In this document: positions 1-8,868 of the stretch, in pieces
Numbering within the stretch: position 1 is the first letter of the stretch
How the letters are laid out: each line of letters begins with the position of its first letter
NCBI RefSeq assembly: GCF_020829665.1
Contig: NZ_JAIVFT010000001.1
Location: 1 to 64,000, forward strand
DNA from: Nostoc sp. CHAB 5824
Lineage (GTDB): Bacteria > Cyanobacteriota > Cyanobacteriia > Cyanobacteriales > Nostocaceae
DNA: 64,000 nucleotides
Reading direction: 5' to 3'
Notes under the pieces: generated by a model
The model's input: the letters and a program-made list of their open reading frames with translations, nothing else
Told to the model about the DNA's origin: nothing
Databases searched by the model: none
Program-made: the position numbers and the translations under genes

Positions 1-126
1 TTGCCACGATTACAAACACATGAGCAAAAGCGCAAGCTAAGAACATCGGGAGCCGTGTGCAGTGAAAGCTGCACGCACGGATCTAACTGAGAGGTGCGGG
101 AGATAATACTCCCCATCGACTCAACC
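1..126 (+). mobile_element. 3' end of a group II intron (domains V and VI)
   Basis: Bases 50-83 form a 34-nt domain V: outer stem 50-57 with 76-83, catalytic triad AGC at 51-53, and a GAAA tetraloop closed by a U.G pair. Bases 89-122 fold as domain VI, with stems GGUG/CAUC (93-96 with 114-117) and GGGAG/CUCCC, and a bulged A at 119 that is the expected branch point, 7-8 nt from the 3' splice site. This puts the splice site at about 126/127, which fits the reading frame of the following exon. The rest of the intron, including any reverse transcriptase, lies upstream of the window. Oddity: A81 faces G52 of the triad, where a U is usual. Confidence 0.85.
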
Positions 127-343
127 AATTTTAGCGATGGATCAAGAAAATTATGAGAACATCCTTAATCTTGATCAAACTAAGCAATACCAGCATAAAG
201 TGCGTTTGATGTGCGAGTTTTGCTCTCGACACACCCTGAAAGAAGTTCCAGATCCCTATTACGGTGGTCAAGAGGGATTTAATCGGGTTATTGATTTACT
301 GATCGATGCTTGTGAAGGTCTGCTGACAAAAGTTATGAGTTAG
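127..343 (+). CDS. Low-molecular-weight protein tyrosine phosphatase, 3' exon
   Basis: The frame reads I-L-A-M-D-Q-E-N-Y, then D-P-Y-Y-G-G followed by G-F and D-L-L-x-D-A-C, the hallmark C-terminal half of cytoplasmic LMW-PTPs. The Asp of DPYYGG is the family's general acid. The N-terminal C-x5-R phosphate loop is missing because the 5' exon lies before the intron, outside the window. Base 127 supplies the third base of a Leu codon if splicing occurs at 126/127, giving the usual D-L-I-L-A-M-D sequence. The ATG at 137 is an internal Met, not the real start. Family assignment is firm; whether the gene still makes protein depends on intron splicing. Confidence 0.85.
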
Positions 344-368
344 GAGTTTTAATTCCTCACTTTTGTAC

Positions 369-388
369 AGACGCAATTAATCGCGTCT
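369..388 (+). terminator. Palindromic hairpin after the phosphatase exon
   Basis: AGACGC (369-374) pairs with GCGTCT (383-388) around an A/T-rich loop, with a T run at about 400-406. It belongs to the dispersed AGACGCGATTAATCGCGTCT family that recurs at 34966-35060, 38351-38413 and 62776-62828. It lies between the convergent phosphatase and response-regulator genes, so it may end both transcripts. Confidence 0.4.
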
Positions 389-404
389 CTCCTCCTAACT
401 TTTT

Positions 405-1094
405 TTATTCCACCAAACCATGCTTCATCGCAAAACGCACTAATTCCGCTCGGTTGCTGGTTGAGGTTTTTCTCAATAAACTGCTAACGTACTTTTCCAC
501 TGTTCGAGGACTCAGGTGTAGCTGATGACCCATTTCGGCATTGGAAAGACCATGAGTCAATAACTCTAGGACTTCCTGTTCTCTATGAGTTAGGGATGAG
601 TGCAAATGGGATTTCTGAATTTGAGTGGACAAAGAATTATGGGCATCCACCGCTTTTGTCGAGGCGGAAATGCCCAAACTCTCTTTATGAGAAAACCGAT
701 ACTCCGATTGAATAATTTGCGATCGCTCCAAAAGATTGCGGATTGCTGCTGCTAACTCTTCTAGTTCAAAAGGCTTAGGTAAATATAAATCGCAGCCTGA
801 CTGGTAGCCCAAAATTCTTTCCTGGGTCTTAGTTCGGGCTGTTAATAAAATGACAGGCAATAACCGAAACACTGGTTGTTGACGCACCCGACGCACTAGT
901 TCATAGCCATTCATCTGTGGCATGACGATATCCGTAACAATCAAATCCGGATGATACTCATCCACCATAACCAAAGCCTCTTGACCGTCATTAGCCGTGA
1001 TCACAGAGTAGCCAGACAGTTCAAGATAGTCGCTAACAGACAGACGAGTGCCCAGATCATCATCCACTACAAGGATCGTCAAGGGCATGGACAA
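405..1094 (-). CDS. Response regulator, REC + LuxR-type HTH (Ycf29-like)
   Basis: This two-component transcription factor has an N-terminal receiver domain (residues about 6-120) with the acidic patch DDD at 11-13, phospho-acceptor Asp55 in L-I-V-T-D-I-V-M-P, and Lys107 in the P-K-P motif. The C-terminal LuxR/NarL helix-turn-helix begins at about 165 (L-T-H-R-E-Q-E-V-L-E-L-L) and contains the recognition region S-P-R-T-V-E-K-Y-V. The layout resembles the cyanobacterial/plastid Ycf29 group, but I assign that only tentatively. No kinase is adjacent: the degenerate kinase-like gene at 4.4-5.9 kb is separate. Its targets cannot be read from the sequence. Confidence 0.85.
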   Translation of the reverse strand: MSMPLTILVVDDDLGTRLSVSDYLELSGYSVITANDGQEALVMVDEYHPDLIVTDIVMPQMNGYELVRRVRQQPVFRLLPVILLTARTKTQERILGYQSGCDLYLPKPFELEELAAAIRNLLERSQIIQSEYRFSHKESLGISASTKAVDAHNSLSTQIQKSHLHSSLTHREQEVLELLTHGLSNAEMGHQLHLSPRTVEKYVSSLLRKTSTSNRAELVRFAMKHGLVE

Positions 1095-1716
1095 TACACC
1101 CCTAGCATTTTTTTACTCAGAAATTTGCTTTTACGCGCTTCATCAGTGAACACAGGCAAGAATAGTGTGCTTATGTTTCATACTATGACAGGATTACCAG
1201 CTAATGAATGCCTTCAGGGGTGATTTATAAAAGAAATCTTAAATCCTTAGGAAGGATTAACGAAGTTAAACTCACCTTTGACTTCCTCTTTTTAGGAGGC
1301 AGAGAGAGCTTTGTAATTTGTAACAACTCATCAATAAGGCAGAGCAAATGCTTACCATAGTGTAAATTAACATTGACATAATTAATAATTGACCAAAAGC
1401 TAAGTAAGTATAAATATCCTTTGTAATTAATCCTTAGCCAATCACTAATGATTATTGCCGTCATCCCAATTCTTTGTAAAACTACACAAAATTAGGCTTG
1501 GTTAGACTTGGGGCTTAAGCATCTGGTTATATCCAACCTCACAAGTAATCGGTATCAGGTAACTTAAAGTTGTGAAAAAACTCCTAATTGTGAACTTAGA
1601 AAAGCTAAATTAGTGATATACAGTTCAGCGTTTATAGCGGTTTTGATATACACCCTATAATTTACAAACCAATCCAAATAATTTTTTAGGTACATTTAAA
1701 GCACACAAAATTATCA
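1095..1716. other. Intergenic region, no convincing gene
   Basis: This AT-rich stretch separates the divergent response regulator and smpB. A 79-codon minus-strand frame at 1225-1464 has no recognisable domain, poor composition and no ribosome site, so I treat it as chance. Promoters for both flanking genes probably lie here, but none could be fixed with confidence. Confidence 0.5.
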
Positions 1717-2184
1717 ATGAGCGACAAGAACGAAGGTTACAAAGTTATTAGCGACAACCGTCAAGCCCGTTATTTGTATGAAATTCTGGAAACTTACGAA
1801 GCTGGAATTGAGTTGACAGGAACCGAGGTTAAGTCGATTCGTGCGGGTAAAGTCAATCTCCAAGATGGCTATGCTTTGCTTCGCAATGGTGAAGCATGGT
1901 TGATCAATGTGCATATCTCGCCTTATAACGCTAGTGGACAATATTTTAATCATGAACCACGGCGTACACGCAAGTTGCTGTTGCATCGCAAAGAACTCCG
2001 CAAGCTAATTGGCACAGTAGAACAGCAGGGTTTAACTTTAATCCCTTTGAAAATGTATCTCAAACGAGGCTGGGTAAAAGTGAGTATAGCCCTTGGCAAA
2101 GGTAAAAAGCTCCACGATAAGCGAGAAGACCTGAAACGACGCCAAGACCAGCGTGACATTCAACGGGCAATGAAAAACTATTGA
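1717..2184 (+). CDS. smpB: SsrA-binding protein SmpB
   Basis: SmpB binds tmRNA and delivers it to stalled ribosomes for trans-translation. The 155-residue length matches the family. The N-terminal OB-fold shows the signature K-V-I-S-D-N-R-Q-A-R-Y followed by E-A-G-I-E-L-T-G-T-E-V-K-S-I-R. The central part has the conserved H-I-S-P-Y motif, and the tail has the usual basic K-L-H-D-K-R-E-D-L-K-R-R stretch that becomes ordered in the mRNA channel. The ATG at 1717 gives the expected N-terminus. The gene stands alone; the tmRNA gene ssrA was not found in the window. Confidence 0.97.
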   Translation: MSDKNEGYKVISDNRQARYLYEILETYEAGIELTGTEVKSIRAGKVNLQDGYALLRNGEAWLINVHISPYNASGQYFNHEPRRTRKLLLHRKELRKLIGTVEQQGLTLIPLKMYLKRGWVKVSIALGKGKKLHDKREDLKRRQDQRDIQRAMKNY

Positions 2185-2365
2185 GCGTCAGTGTCGCCGA
2201 ACTACCACACCAAAGTGAGAAATGAGTTGCTATAAAAAGTATGTTGTATATCCACAGCGTGAGTTATGAAAATGCCTAATTTATAGCCGCAGATTGATTT
2301 TGTTAAGGTTGGGAACGGCTACAGTGGTGAGTAACTTCGGATGGCATAAGGAATTGTCACAACTT

Positions 2366-2653
2366 ATGAAAAGTAATTTCATTACAGCTGTTGGTGCTGG
2401 CGTTCTCACCTTGAGTATGGGAATTTTACCCTTAACTCTATCCGCACAAGCTCAGACGACAACTGAACCCGGAGTCAATAATGCTCCAAGAACCACCACT
2501 TACGACACTCGCAACGATAACGGTTTTGATTGGGGTTGGCTAGGATTAATTGGTCTAGCTGGTTTGGCTGGTTTGGCTGGCAAAAAGCGTGACAACGAAC
2601 CAACCGCTTATCGCGACCCTAATGCTCCAGGGGCCACTACCTACAGGGACTAG
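2366..2653 (+). CDS. Small secreted WGxxG-type protein
   Basis: With the ATG at 2366 the product has 95 residues: a signal peptide (hydrophobic core to about residue 28, ending A-Q-A), a Thr-rich spacer, then W-G-W-L-G-L-I-G-L followed by two more G-L-A repeats and K-K-R. This tryptophan-glycine segment followed by basic residues is the hallmark of WGxxGxxG proteins, which resemble sorting-signal proteins but whose role is unknown. The frame is open upstream to 2294, but that extension would bury the signal peptide, so 2366 is preferred. Unlike a true C-terminal sorting tag, the motif is followed by about 20 polar residues. Confidence 0.65.
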   Translation: MKSNFITAVGAGVLTLSMGILPLTLSAQAQTTTEPGVNNAPRTTTYDTRNDNGFDWGWLGLIGLAGLAGLAGKKRDNEPTAYRDPNAPGATTYRD

Positions 2654-2716
2654 AGAATTCAAAATTGACTTAGTTGTCAGTTGTTCAGTAGAAAAACAAC
2701 TGACAACTTAATCATA

Positions 2717-4153
2717 TTAGTTTACTGTTGGTTCTGAGTTAGATGAATGTGTCTGGTTTTGAGCTAAAGGTGTCCAATAACTAGCAATTAAGGCAACGAT
2801 AAGCCACCACAGAGTATTGACTTCAGGGCGATACCAGACAGTATCTACAGTGCCGTGAGCTAGCATTCCCAACAAAATAGCGATCGCTCCAATTAACCAA
2901 AATCCTTCTACACTCCTGAATTGTCGCAGTCGTCGCACTTGCAGAAATGCCGTATTAAATGTGACAATTATTAGCCAGAGAAAGCAGGCTAAACCGACAA
3001 AGCCAGTTTCTACAGTCACCTCAAACAAAATCGAATAGGCACTCAAAGCCGTGTAACGAGGGCGTTGGTAGAGGGGATAAACTTTATTAAAAGAGTTGTG
3101 GCCGGGGCCAATGCCGAAAATCGGGCGATCGCGGATCATCTCAAAAACTGCATCCCACACATTCCGGCGAAAATTATTACTGCTATCTTTGCGATCGGCA
3201 AAAATACTCAAGACCCGGATCTGCACTGGCTCTACAAATATCACCGCTAGCACCAATATCCCGATCAAACCTCCCAAAATAATCGGTAGTGACCAAGTAC
3301 GCCAAAAACGAGGCATTTCCACGCTTTTCCAATAAACGAGCAATGCTATCACAGCCAAAACTGCCACCACTAGTCCAATCCAACCGCCACGGCTAAAAGT
3401 GAGGATCAGGCAGGCGGTATTGACAATTAACATCGTTAATGCTAAAGCTTTTTTGAGCCAGCTTTGCCATACAAAAATTGCCACTAAGCTAAAAATTACT
3501 GCTGGTAAGAGGTATCCAGCTAATAAGTTGGGATTGCCTAAATAACTGTAGACTCTTGTAGTCTTAGACAGAGGAGATTCTGGATCAACCCAGGTTGCCA
3601 GTGCTGTAGCTCCAAAAAACCACTGCCGCAACCCATATACACTGACAATTAACGATACGTGCAGGTAAAGGATGATAATCCAAGACCGGAGGCGAGGTGA
3701 CCTCAATACCCTGGCACAAAGGGCAAATAGTAGCAAATACAAGGTCAACGTTGCCAAGTCGTTAAGTGCCGCCTTTTTCACTGGTGATAATGCTGTTGCT
3801 ACTGCGGCAATTCCCCAGTAGAGCAATACCAGCAAGTGAATGGGAGTGACTGAAAAAACATTTGCTGGTGTTACTTCATCAGATAAAGTCAACAACAGCC
3901 AAAATCCCACACAAGCAACCAGCAACAAGCCCACCAATGTACTCGAAGCAAAAGGTGCAAGCGCATATACTAAGCTAAGTAAAGCAGCTGCGATCGCATC
4001 TCCCCACTGAATCAAGACGCTGGTTTGTCGCCAAGAACTTAACAGTCCCACCAGAAAACGGTGTACGTAACTGGTAGCAAGATATTCTTTGAGCGGTAAA
4101 GATGATAAAGTAAATCGTTGCCAGACTAAATTCATAAAAAACATTGCGATCAA
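2717..4153 (-). CDS. ictB: IctB-type O-antigen-ligase-family membrane protein
   Basis: This polytopic inner-membrane protein has about ten hydrophobic segments and the O-antigen polymerase/Wzy_C signature in its second half (R-G-G-W-I-G, then D-R-P-I-F-G-I-G-P-G-H-N-S-F). It matches the cyanobacterial IctB family from its M-N-L-V-W-Q-R-F start onward. IctB was named as a putative bicarbonate transporter, but direct transport has not been shown and the fold is that of glycan ligases, so the function is open. The upstream-most start is TTG; the ATG six codons further in, just before N-L-V-W, is more likely. The gene has no obvious operon partner. Confidence 0.85.
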   Translation of the reverse strand: MIAMFFMNLVWQRFTLSSLPLKEYLATSYVHRFLVGLLSSWRQTSVLIQWGDAIAAALLSLVYALAPFASSTLVGLLLVACVGFWLLLTLSDEVTPANVFSVTPIHLLVLLYWGIAAVATALSPVKKAALNDLATLTLYLLLFALCARVLRSPRLRSWIIILYLHVSLIVSVYGLRQWFFGATALATWVDPESPLSKTTRVYSYLGNPNLLAGYLLPAVIFSLVAIFVWQSWLKKALALTMLIVNTACLILTFSRGGWIGLVVAVLAVIALLVYWKSVEMPRFWRTWSLPIILGGLIGILVLAVIFVEPVQIRVLSIFADRKDSSNNFRRNVWDAVFEMIRDRPIFGIGPGHNSFNKVYPLYQRPRYTALSAYSILFEVTVETGFVGLACFLWLIIVTFNTAFLQVRRLRQFRSVEGFWLIGAIAILLGMLAHGTVDTVWYRPEVNTLWWLIVALIASYWTPLAQNQTHSSNSEPTVN

Positions 4154-4392
4154 TTAGCCTGCCGACGCAGAACTTGGAATTGATCATAATGCGTATGGCT
4201 ATAAAAAGGTAATAATGTAGATTGCAATTTAGTGATGATGCTCTTACTTATAGACATCAGCCACCACCTGTAATCTAAAGCACTTCAATTCATACTAAGT
4301 GAAGACAGCCGTTGATTAACCTTATTATATAAAGCATGAATTTGTATTTTTCTATCCCCTATCACCTGTAACCTGTTCCCTACTGGTTGTAA

Positions 4393-5946
4393 TTAGACAT
4401 CGCCAATTGCTTGTGAGGGAGTCGCCAGTTGTAGTGGCAAAGAAAGCACATAACGATATCCTGATTCTGGTGAACCTTGAATCAAAATTTGTCCACTATG
4501 CAATTCTGCCAGTTGACAACTTAGCAACAGACCCAAGCTTTCACGAGAAATACTTCCATGTGATTTAGCTAAGTTTATACCTGAACTAGCAGCAAAGAAA
4601 TTTGAGTGGGAATCACTCAAGTTTTTTGAATTGTCCACTGCTACTGGTGAAATATCTCGTTGCTCCTGGTTTTCTGCCTGAGTACTGTAAGTTGCTACCT
4701 CACCTGTCAGCTCCAGCAGCGACAAAGAATTAAGACGGAAGTAGGGATCAACTTCAGTAATACCGTCCCCTAGCCAAGGATGGGAAACCCAAATAGTAAT
4801 GTTGAGCGTATCTTCCTTGTAAGAAACATGAATGCGAACAATGCTACCTGTAGCCGAAAGTTGAATCACACTGAAAACCAGGTGATAGAGGATTTGCCGC
4901 ACCTTGTCTTTATCCAAAGGCCAAATGCGATTGCGTCCCGGTTCAATAGAGAGGCGAATATCTTGTTCGCGGCGATTCGCTACTTCTTCTAGGGTATTGA
5001 TAGCTTGTTGACACAGCATTTCGATATCCACAGGAGCTATATTTAGCACAGTTGAGTTTTCATCCATAGCTCCTAGTTCGGTAATTTCGTTTACTAGGGA
5101 AAGTAAATATCGACCACTGTGTTGGATAATTTCCAAATATTCTCTCTGCTTAGTCGTCAAAGGTCCATAAATCTCACGTCCTAAAACACTAGCCATACCG
5201 AGTACAGATGTTAAAGGCGTACGTAACTCCTGAGTTAGCTGATCTAAAAGTTCTAGTTTCAGTTGCTTGGTAGAAACAGAGTCGCTATCTTTAGTGGCTG
5301 GGGTGATTTTAATCTCAGTATTACGTTCGTCATTGAGTGAAAATATAGGAGCTATCGCGGGAGTGCTTGATTCGAGTTTCCCTTGCAGGAGTCGGTTACG
5401 CTCAAATTCACTCATGCTCCAACGAGCTATAATTTGTAAAAACTCAATGTCTCGGCTTGTAAAATTGCGCGGCACTAAATCCATCACCGCCAATACACCC
5501 AAACAATTTCCTTCAGCATCAATCAGTGGCGCTCCTAAGTAAGCACGAATACCATAATCCTGCACCAACTTGCTACTAGCAAGTACTGGGTCTGTAAGTT
5601 TATGCGTATCATTAATTACAAATATTTGAAAACTCTCTACTACCTGAGTGCAAAAAGATTCCCGGCGTGCTAATTGGCGGCTTTGTGCCAAATGATTCAT
5701 GAGTCCCAACCTAGATAAGCCCACCGCCGATTTGAACCAGTGGCGTTCTTGATCCACAAATCCCAATATGGAAATTGGTGCTTCCAAAAAGTGGGCAGCA
5801 GTCTGTGTGGCTTCTTCAAAAACTGGAATTGTTTCTGATTGCCGCAAACCTAAATCTGACAAAGCTTTGAGGCGTTGTTGTTCTCTTGTTTCATGAGAAT
5901 CCCAACCATCCTTGAGGGCAAATAATTTGTTTTCAGGCTCTACCAT
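4393..5946 (-). CDS. GAF-domain protein with degenerate histidine-kinase module
   Basis: A GAF sensor domain (residues about 35-180 from this start) precedes a HisKA-like helix pair and a poorly conserved ATPase region. The HisKA motif reads T-Q-E-L-R-T-P-L, with Gln239 where the phospho-acceptor His (S-H-E-L-R-T-P-L) should be. The N box lacks its Asn (L-Y-H-L-V-F-S-V-I-Q), and no D-x-G-x-G G1 box is visible. The fold is therefore kept but phosphotransfer is probably lost, which suggests a scaffold or ligand sensor. The ATG at 5946 is chosen because it follows an AAGG at suitable distance; the frame is open to 6063. Confidence 0.75.
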   Translation of the reverse strand: MVEPENKLFALKDGWDSHETREQQRLKALSDLGLRQSETIPVFEEATQTAAHFLEAPISILGFVDQERHWFKSAVGLSRLGLMNHLAQSRQLARRESFCTQVVESFQIFVINDTHKLTDPVLASSKLVQDYGIRAYLGAPLIDAEGNCLGVLAVMDLVPRNFTSRDIEFLQIIARWSMSEFERNRLLQGKLESSTPAIAPIFSLNDERNTEIKITPATKDSDSVSTKQLKLELLDQLTQELRTPLTSVLGMASVLGREIYGPLTTKQREYLEIIQHSGRYLLSLVNEITELGAMDENSTVLNIAPVDIEMLCQQAINTLEEVANRREQDIRLSIEPGRNRIWPLDKDKVRQILYHLVFSVIQLSATGSIVRIHVSYKEDTLNITIWVSHPWLGDGITEVDPYFRLNSLSLLELTGEVATYSTQAENQEQRDISPVAVDNSKNLSDSHSNFFAASSGINLAKSHGSISRESLGLLLSCQLAELHSGQILIQGSPESGYRYVLSLPLQLATPSQAIGDV

Positions 5947-6507
5947 TGCCACTGCTACCTTAATAATTTCTCGATACTGTAATTGATAAATTGATACAAA
6001 TCCTATTTCTAGGTTATCAATTGCTATTTTTAAGCATTCCCTAATTTTGCCTCTGACAAACAAGTTGGGGGCAAAAATTTTTTACCCCTTCCATTAAGTC
6101 GGCAACTCGGTCTTTACCAGTTACTAGTTACTGGTGCTGAATGTTCTTTATTTGGCACTGGTGTAGTCTTTATTGCTTGATTTTTTGCAATCAGACTGCG
6201 TTAGATTTGGATTCAGTCAGGGTAACCTAACGCTAAGGATACAATACCAAAGGTCTGTAATTCTTTATGTACAGAAGGGAAAATTCCTATTGCAATATTC
6301 AACGTAAATTTACTTATAATAATTATATTTATGTAATTTTTATAGCCATTTTTACTTATGACAGCTAGTACGGATGGCTGACAATCTTAGATAGTTTATA
6401 TAACGCTTTATCCGATAGATTGAACCTATTACAATTTAACACTGAAAATCGTGCAGGTTTTTATATTTTTTCCATCCGAGGAAATCTCTCTTTGAGGACA
6501 ACTGGTA
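5947..6507. other. AT-rich divergent intergenic region
   Basis: This region contains the upstream sequences of the kinase-like gene and of the DegT aminotransferase. No ORF with coding character was seen. It is likely to hold the promoter of the exopolysaccharide/exosortase genes, but I could not assign -35/-10 boxes with confidence. Confidence 0.4.
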
Positions 6508-7701
6508 ATGAATAAAATGACTATTAGAGTTCCTTTTGTAGACCTAAAGTTACAACACGAACCAATTCAAACGCAATTGCAAGAAGCAATCCAATCTGTA
6601 TTGGAACAGGGAGATTTTATTTTAGGGCAAGCAGTCTCAGATTTTGAAGCAGCATTTGCGGCAGCGTCTGGGGCAGCTTATGGAGTTGGTGTTGCATCAG
6701 GAACAGATGCGATCGCTCTGGGATTGCAAGCGTGTAATATTGGTGCTGGCGATGAAGTTATTTTACCAGCAAACACTTTTGTAGCGACATTGATTGGGGT
6801 GTTACGCGCTGGTGCCAAGCCAATTTTGGTAGATTGCGATCGCCAAACAGCTTTAATTGATTTAGAGTCCGCAGCAAAGGCAATTACGCCTCATACCAAA
6901 GCAATTATCCCTGTGCATCTCTATGGTCAAATGGTATCGCCACGTGAACTAATAAACTTTGCCGATACCTACAAACTACTAATTTTTGAAGATGCCGCAC
7001 AAGCACACCTCGCCCAAAGAGACGGATATCATGCCGGTTCCGTAGGCATAGCGGCAGCTTTTAGTTTCTATCCCAGCAAAAATTTGGGAGCATTTGGGGA
7101 TGGGGGAATGCTGCTGACACGAGATTCAGATGTAGCCCAGAAGATGGTGCGCCTGCGAAATTATGGTGCATCACAAAAGTATTTTCATACTGAGCCAGGT
7201 ACAAATAGCCGCTTGGATACTTTACAAGCAGCAGTCTTGCACCAAAAACTACCATATTTATCACAGTGGAATCGCGATCGCCTGACTATTGCCCAGCAGT
7301 ATGATAACGAACTAGCACCCTTGGCATCTGCGGGCATTATCCCTATGGAAAACCAAAGTGGTACAGGACATGTTTATCATCTTTATGTCATTAGAGTTGA
7401 TGATTCTTGCCCAATAGAACGCCAGCAACTCCAGGAAAAACTCACAGCAATAGGAATTCAAACTGGCATTCACTACCCAATTCCTTGCCATCTCCAGCCA
7501 GCATTCACAAACTTAGGCTATCAACCTGGAGATTTTCCTCAAGCAGAAAAACTGTCAAAAGAAATATTATCATTACCGATGTATCCTGGTTTAAGAAGTA
7601 GCCAAGTTAAAGAAGTTGTAGCAGCGATCGCCAATGCAGTCTCAACAACTTCTAACGTAGATAAACCCTCACCTGCTGACTTTGACAGCGTGGTAGCCTG
7701 A
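6508..7701 (+). CDS. DegT/DnrJ/EryC1/StrS-family sugar aminotransferase
   Basis: This PLP-dependent aminotransferase of the nucleotide-sugar type transfers an amino group to a keto-sugar used in polysaccharide building. The 397-residue product starts with the typical V-P-F-V-D-L and has the cofactor region G-T-D-A-I-A-L-G (66-73), E-D-A-A-Q-A-H (161-167) and the Schiff-base Lys191 in S-F-Y-P-S-K-N-L-G-A-F-G-D-G-G. It leads a same-strand run with exosortase and Wza/Wzc-like genes, so it probably supplies an amino sugar for an exported glycan. The sugar substrate cannot be told from sequence. Confidence 0.92.
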   Translation: MNKMTIRVPFVDLKLQHEPIQTQLQEAIQSVLEQGDFILGQAVSDFEAAFAAASGAAYGVGVASGTDAIALGLQACNIGAGDEVILPANTFVATLIGVLRAGAKPILVDCDRQTALIDLESAAKAITPHTKAIIPVHLYGQMVSPRELINFADTYKLLIFEDAAQAHLAQRDGYHAGSVGIAAAFSFYPSKNLGAFGDGGMLLTRDSDVAQKMVRLRNYGASQKYFHTEPGTNSRLDTLQAAVLHQKLPYLSQWNRDRLTIAQQYDNELAPLASAGIIPMENQSGTGHVYHLYVIRVDDSCPIERQQLQEKLTAIGIQTGIHYPIPCHLQPAFTNLGYQPGDFPQAEKLSKEILSLPMYPGLRSSQVKEVVAAIANAVSTTSNVDKPSPADFDSVVA

Positions 7702-7777
7702 AGTTAATTCATGCCTAATGTGCGTCTAAAATTACACATTTTTCCGTTAAGACTGTCATTTGTTCTTTATTCTTTGC

Positions 7778-7830
7778 TAATGACCAATGACTAATGACTA
7801 ATGACTAATGACCAATGACTAATAACCAAA
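7778..7830 (+). repeat. Heptameric STRR array (TAATGAC type)
   Basis: Consecutive 7-bp units of the form CTAATGAC/CCAATGAC run up to the exosortase gene. Such short tandemly repeated repetitive sequences are typical of heterocystous cyanobacteria. Other arrays are at 40803-41003, 54205-54266 and 62275-62352. Confidence 0.85.
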
Positions 7831-7851
7831 GTTTTTGAATTACTAAAAATC

Positions 7852-8748
7852 ATGGTACTCCAGCAACAGATTAAGAACAGAAACGCATCAGGCTTATTAA
7901 ATCTAGCTATTTTAGGCGTTTTGCTGCTGCTTTATGCTCCTATATTGCTACACTGGTTCGATGGTTGGCTGCACAAAAATATCAGTACAGAACACGAATA
8001 TTTCAGCCACGGAATTATTGGTTTACCATTTGCTGCTTATCTGGGCTGGATGAACCGGAAAAAGTGGACACGTTTACCAGATACCATCCATCCTTTGAGC
8101 GCTGTTTTCTTGTTATTAGGTGCAGTGTTTTATCTTAGCGGTGTTACAGAGTGGGTTAACCTTTCCTTGCCCGTTATACTGGCAGGATTATGCTTGTGGT
8201 TTAAGGGAATAGCAGGTTTGCGATCGCAAGGATTCCCCCTGCTATTAGTATTCTTAGCAACCCCAACAGCAGTACCCTATCTCATTGCTCCCTATACCTT
8301 GCCTCTCCAAAGCTTCATCGCTGGCACAGCAGGCTTCATACTGAATCAATTTGGTATGGACGTAACCGTAGATGAGATAAATCTATACGTGGGAGGACGG
8401 ATTGTAGAAGTTGCCCCCTATTGTGCAGGGCTGAAAATGTTGTTTACTACTCTCTACGTCGGCTTGATGCTGCTTTATTGGACAGACGCTTTGTCTTCAC
8501 GCCGCACAACTATATCGTTTTTATCCCTTGCTGTGATCATCAGTATTTGTGCCAATATCATTCGTAATACTTTACTGACTTTCTTTCACGGCACAGGTCA
8601 AGAAGGGGCTTTTAAATGGCTGCATGAGGGTTGGGGTGGTGACCTTTACTCTGCTTGTATGCTGGTGTCATTAGTGCCCTTACTGAATTGGATTAATAAC
8701 TATTTTTCAGCATCTCCAGAAACTCAGCAAGAAGGGGAAAGTCATTAG
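7852..8748 (+). CDS. Cyanoexosortase B
   Basis: Exosortases are multi-pass membrane transpeptidase-like enzymes that process PEP-CTERM-type C-terminal tags on exported proteins, usually in organisms making exopolysaccharide. The 298-residue protein has about eight membrane segments and the invariant catalytic residues Cys191 (P-Y-C-A-G-L-K-M-L), Arg238 (N-I-I-R-N) and His246 (F-F-H-G). The next gene matches the exosortase B-associated family, which supports the B subtype. Its place between a sugar aminotransferase and Wza/Wzc-like genes is the classic exosortase setting. No clear PEP-CTERM substrate gene is visible in this window. Confidence 0.92.
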   Translation: MVLQQQIKNRNASGLLNLAILGVLLLLYAPILLHWFDGWLHKNISTEHEYFSHGIIGLPFAAYLGWMNRKKWTRLPDTIHPLSAVFLLLGAVFYLSGVTEWVNLSLPVILAGLCLWFKGIAGLRSQGFPLLLVFLATPTAVPYLIAPYTLPLQSFIAGTAGFILNQFGMDVTVDEINLYVGGRIVEVAPYCAGLKMLFTTLYVGLMLLYWTDALSSRRTTISFLSLAVIISICANIIRNTLLTFFHGTGQEGAFKWLHEGWGGDLYSACMLVSLVPLLNWINNYFSASPETQQEGESH

Positions 8749-8868
8749 TCATTAGTTACTCTCTTCTGCACCCTGCCTCCCCTGCTTTTTCTCTACTCAT
8801 AAATATTACTGAACTCATGGTGTGATTTTATGAAGTAAAATTTTGCCTAAGTATTATAAATTTTACTA

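Noticed and set aside
1225..1464. 79-residue minus-strand ORF
   Set aside because: No ribosome site, no domain, unlikely composition.
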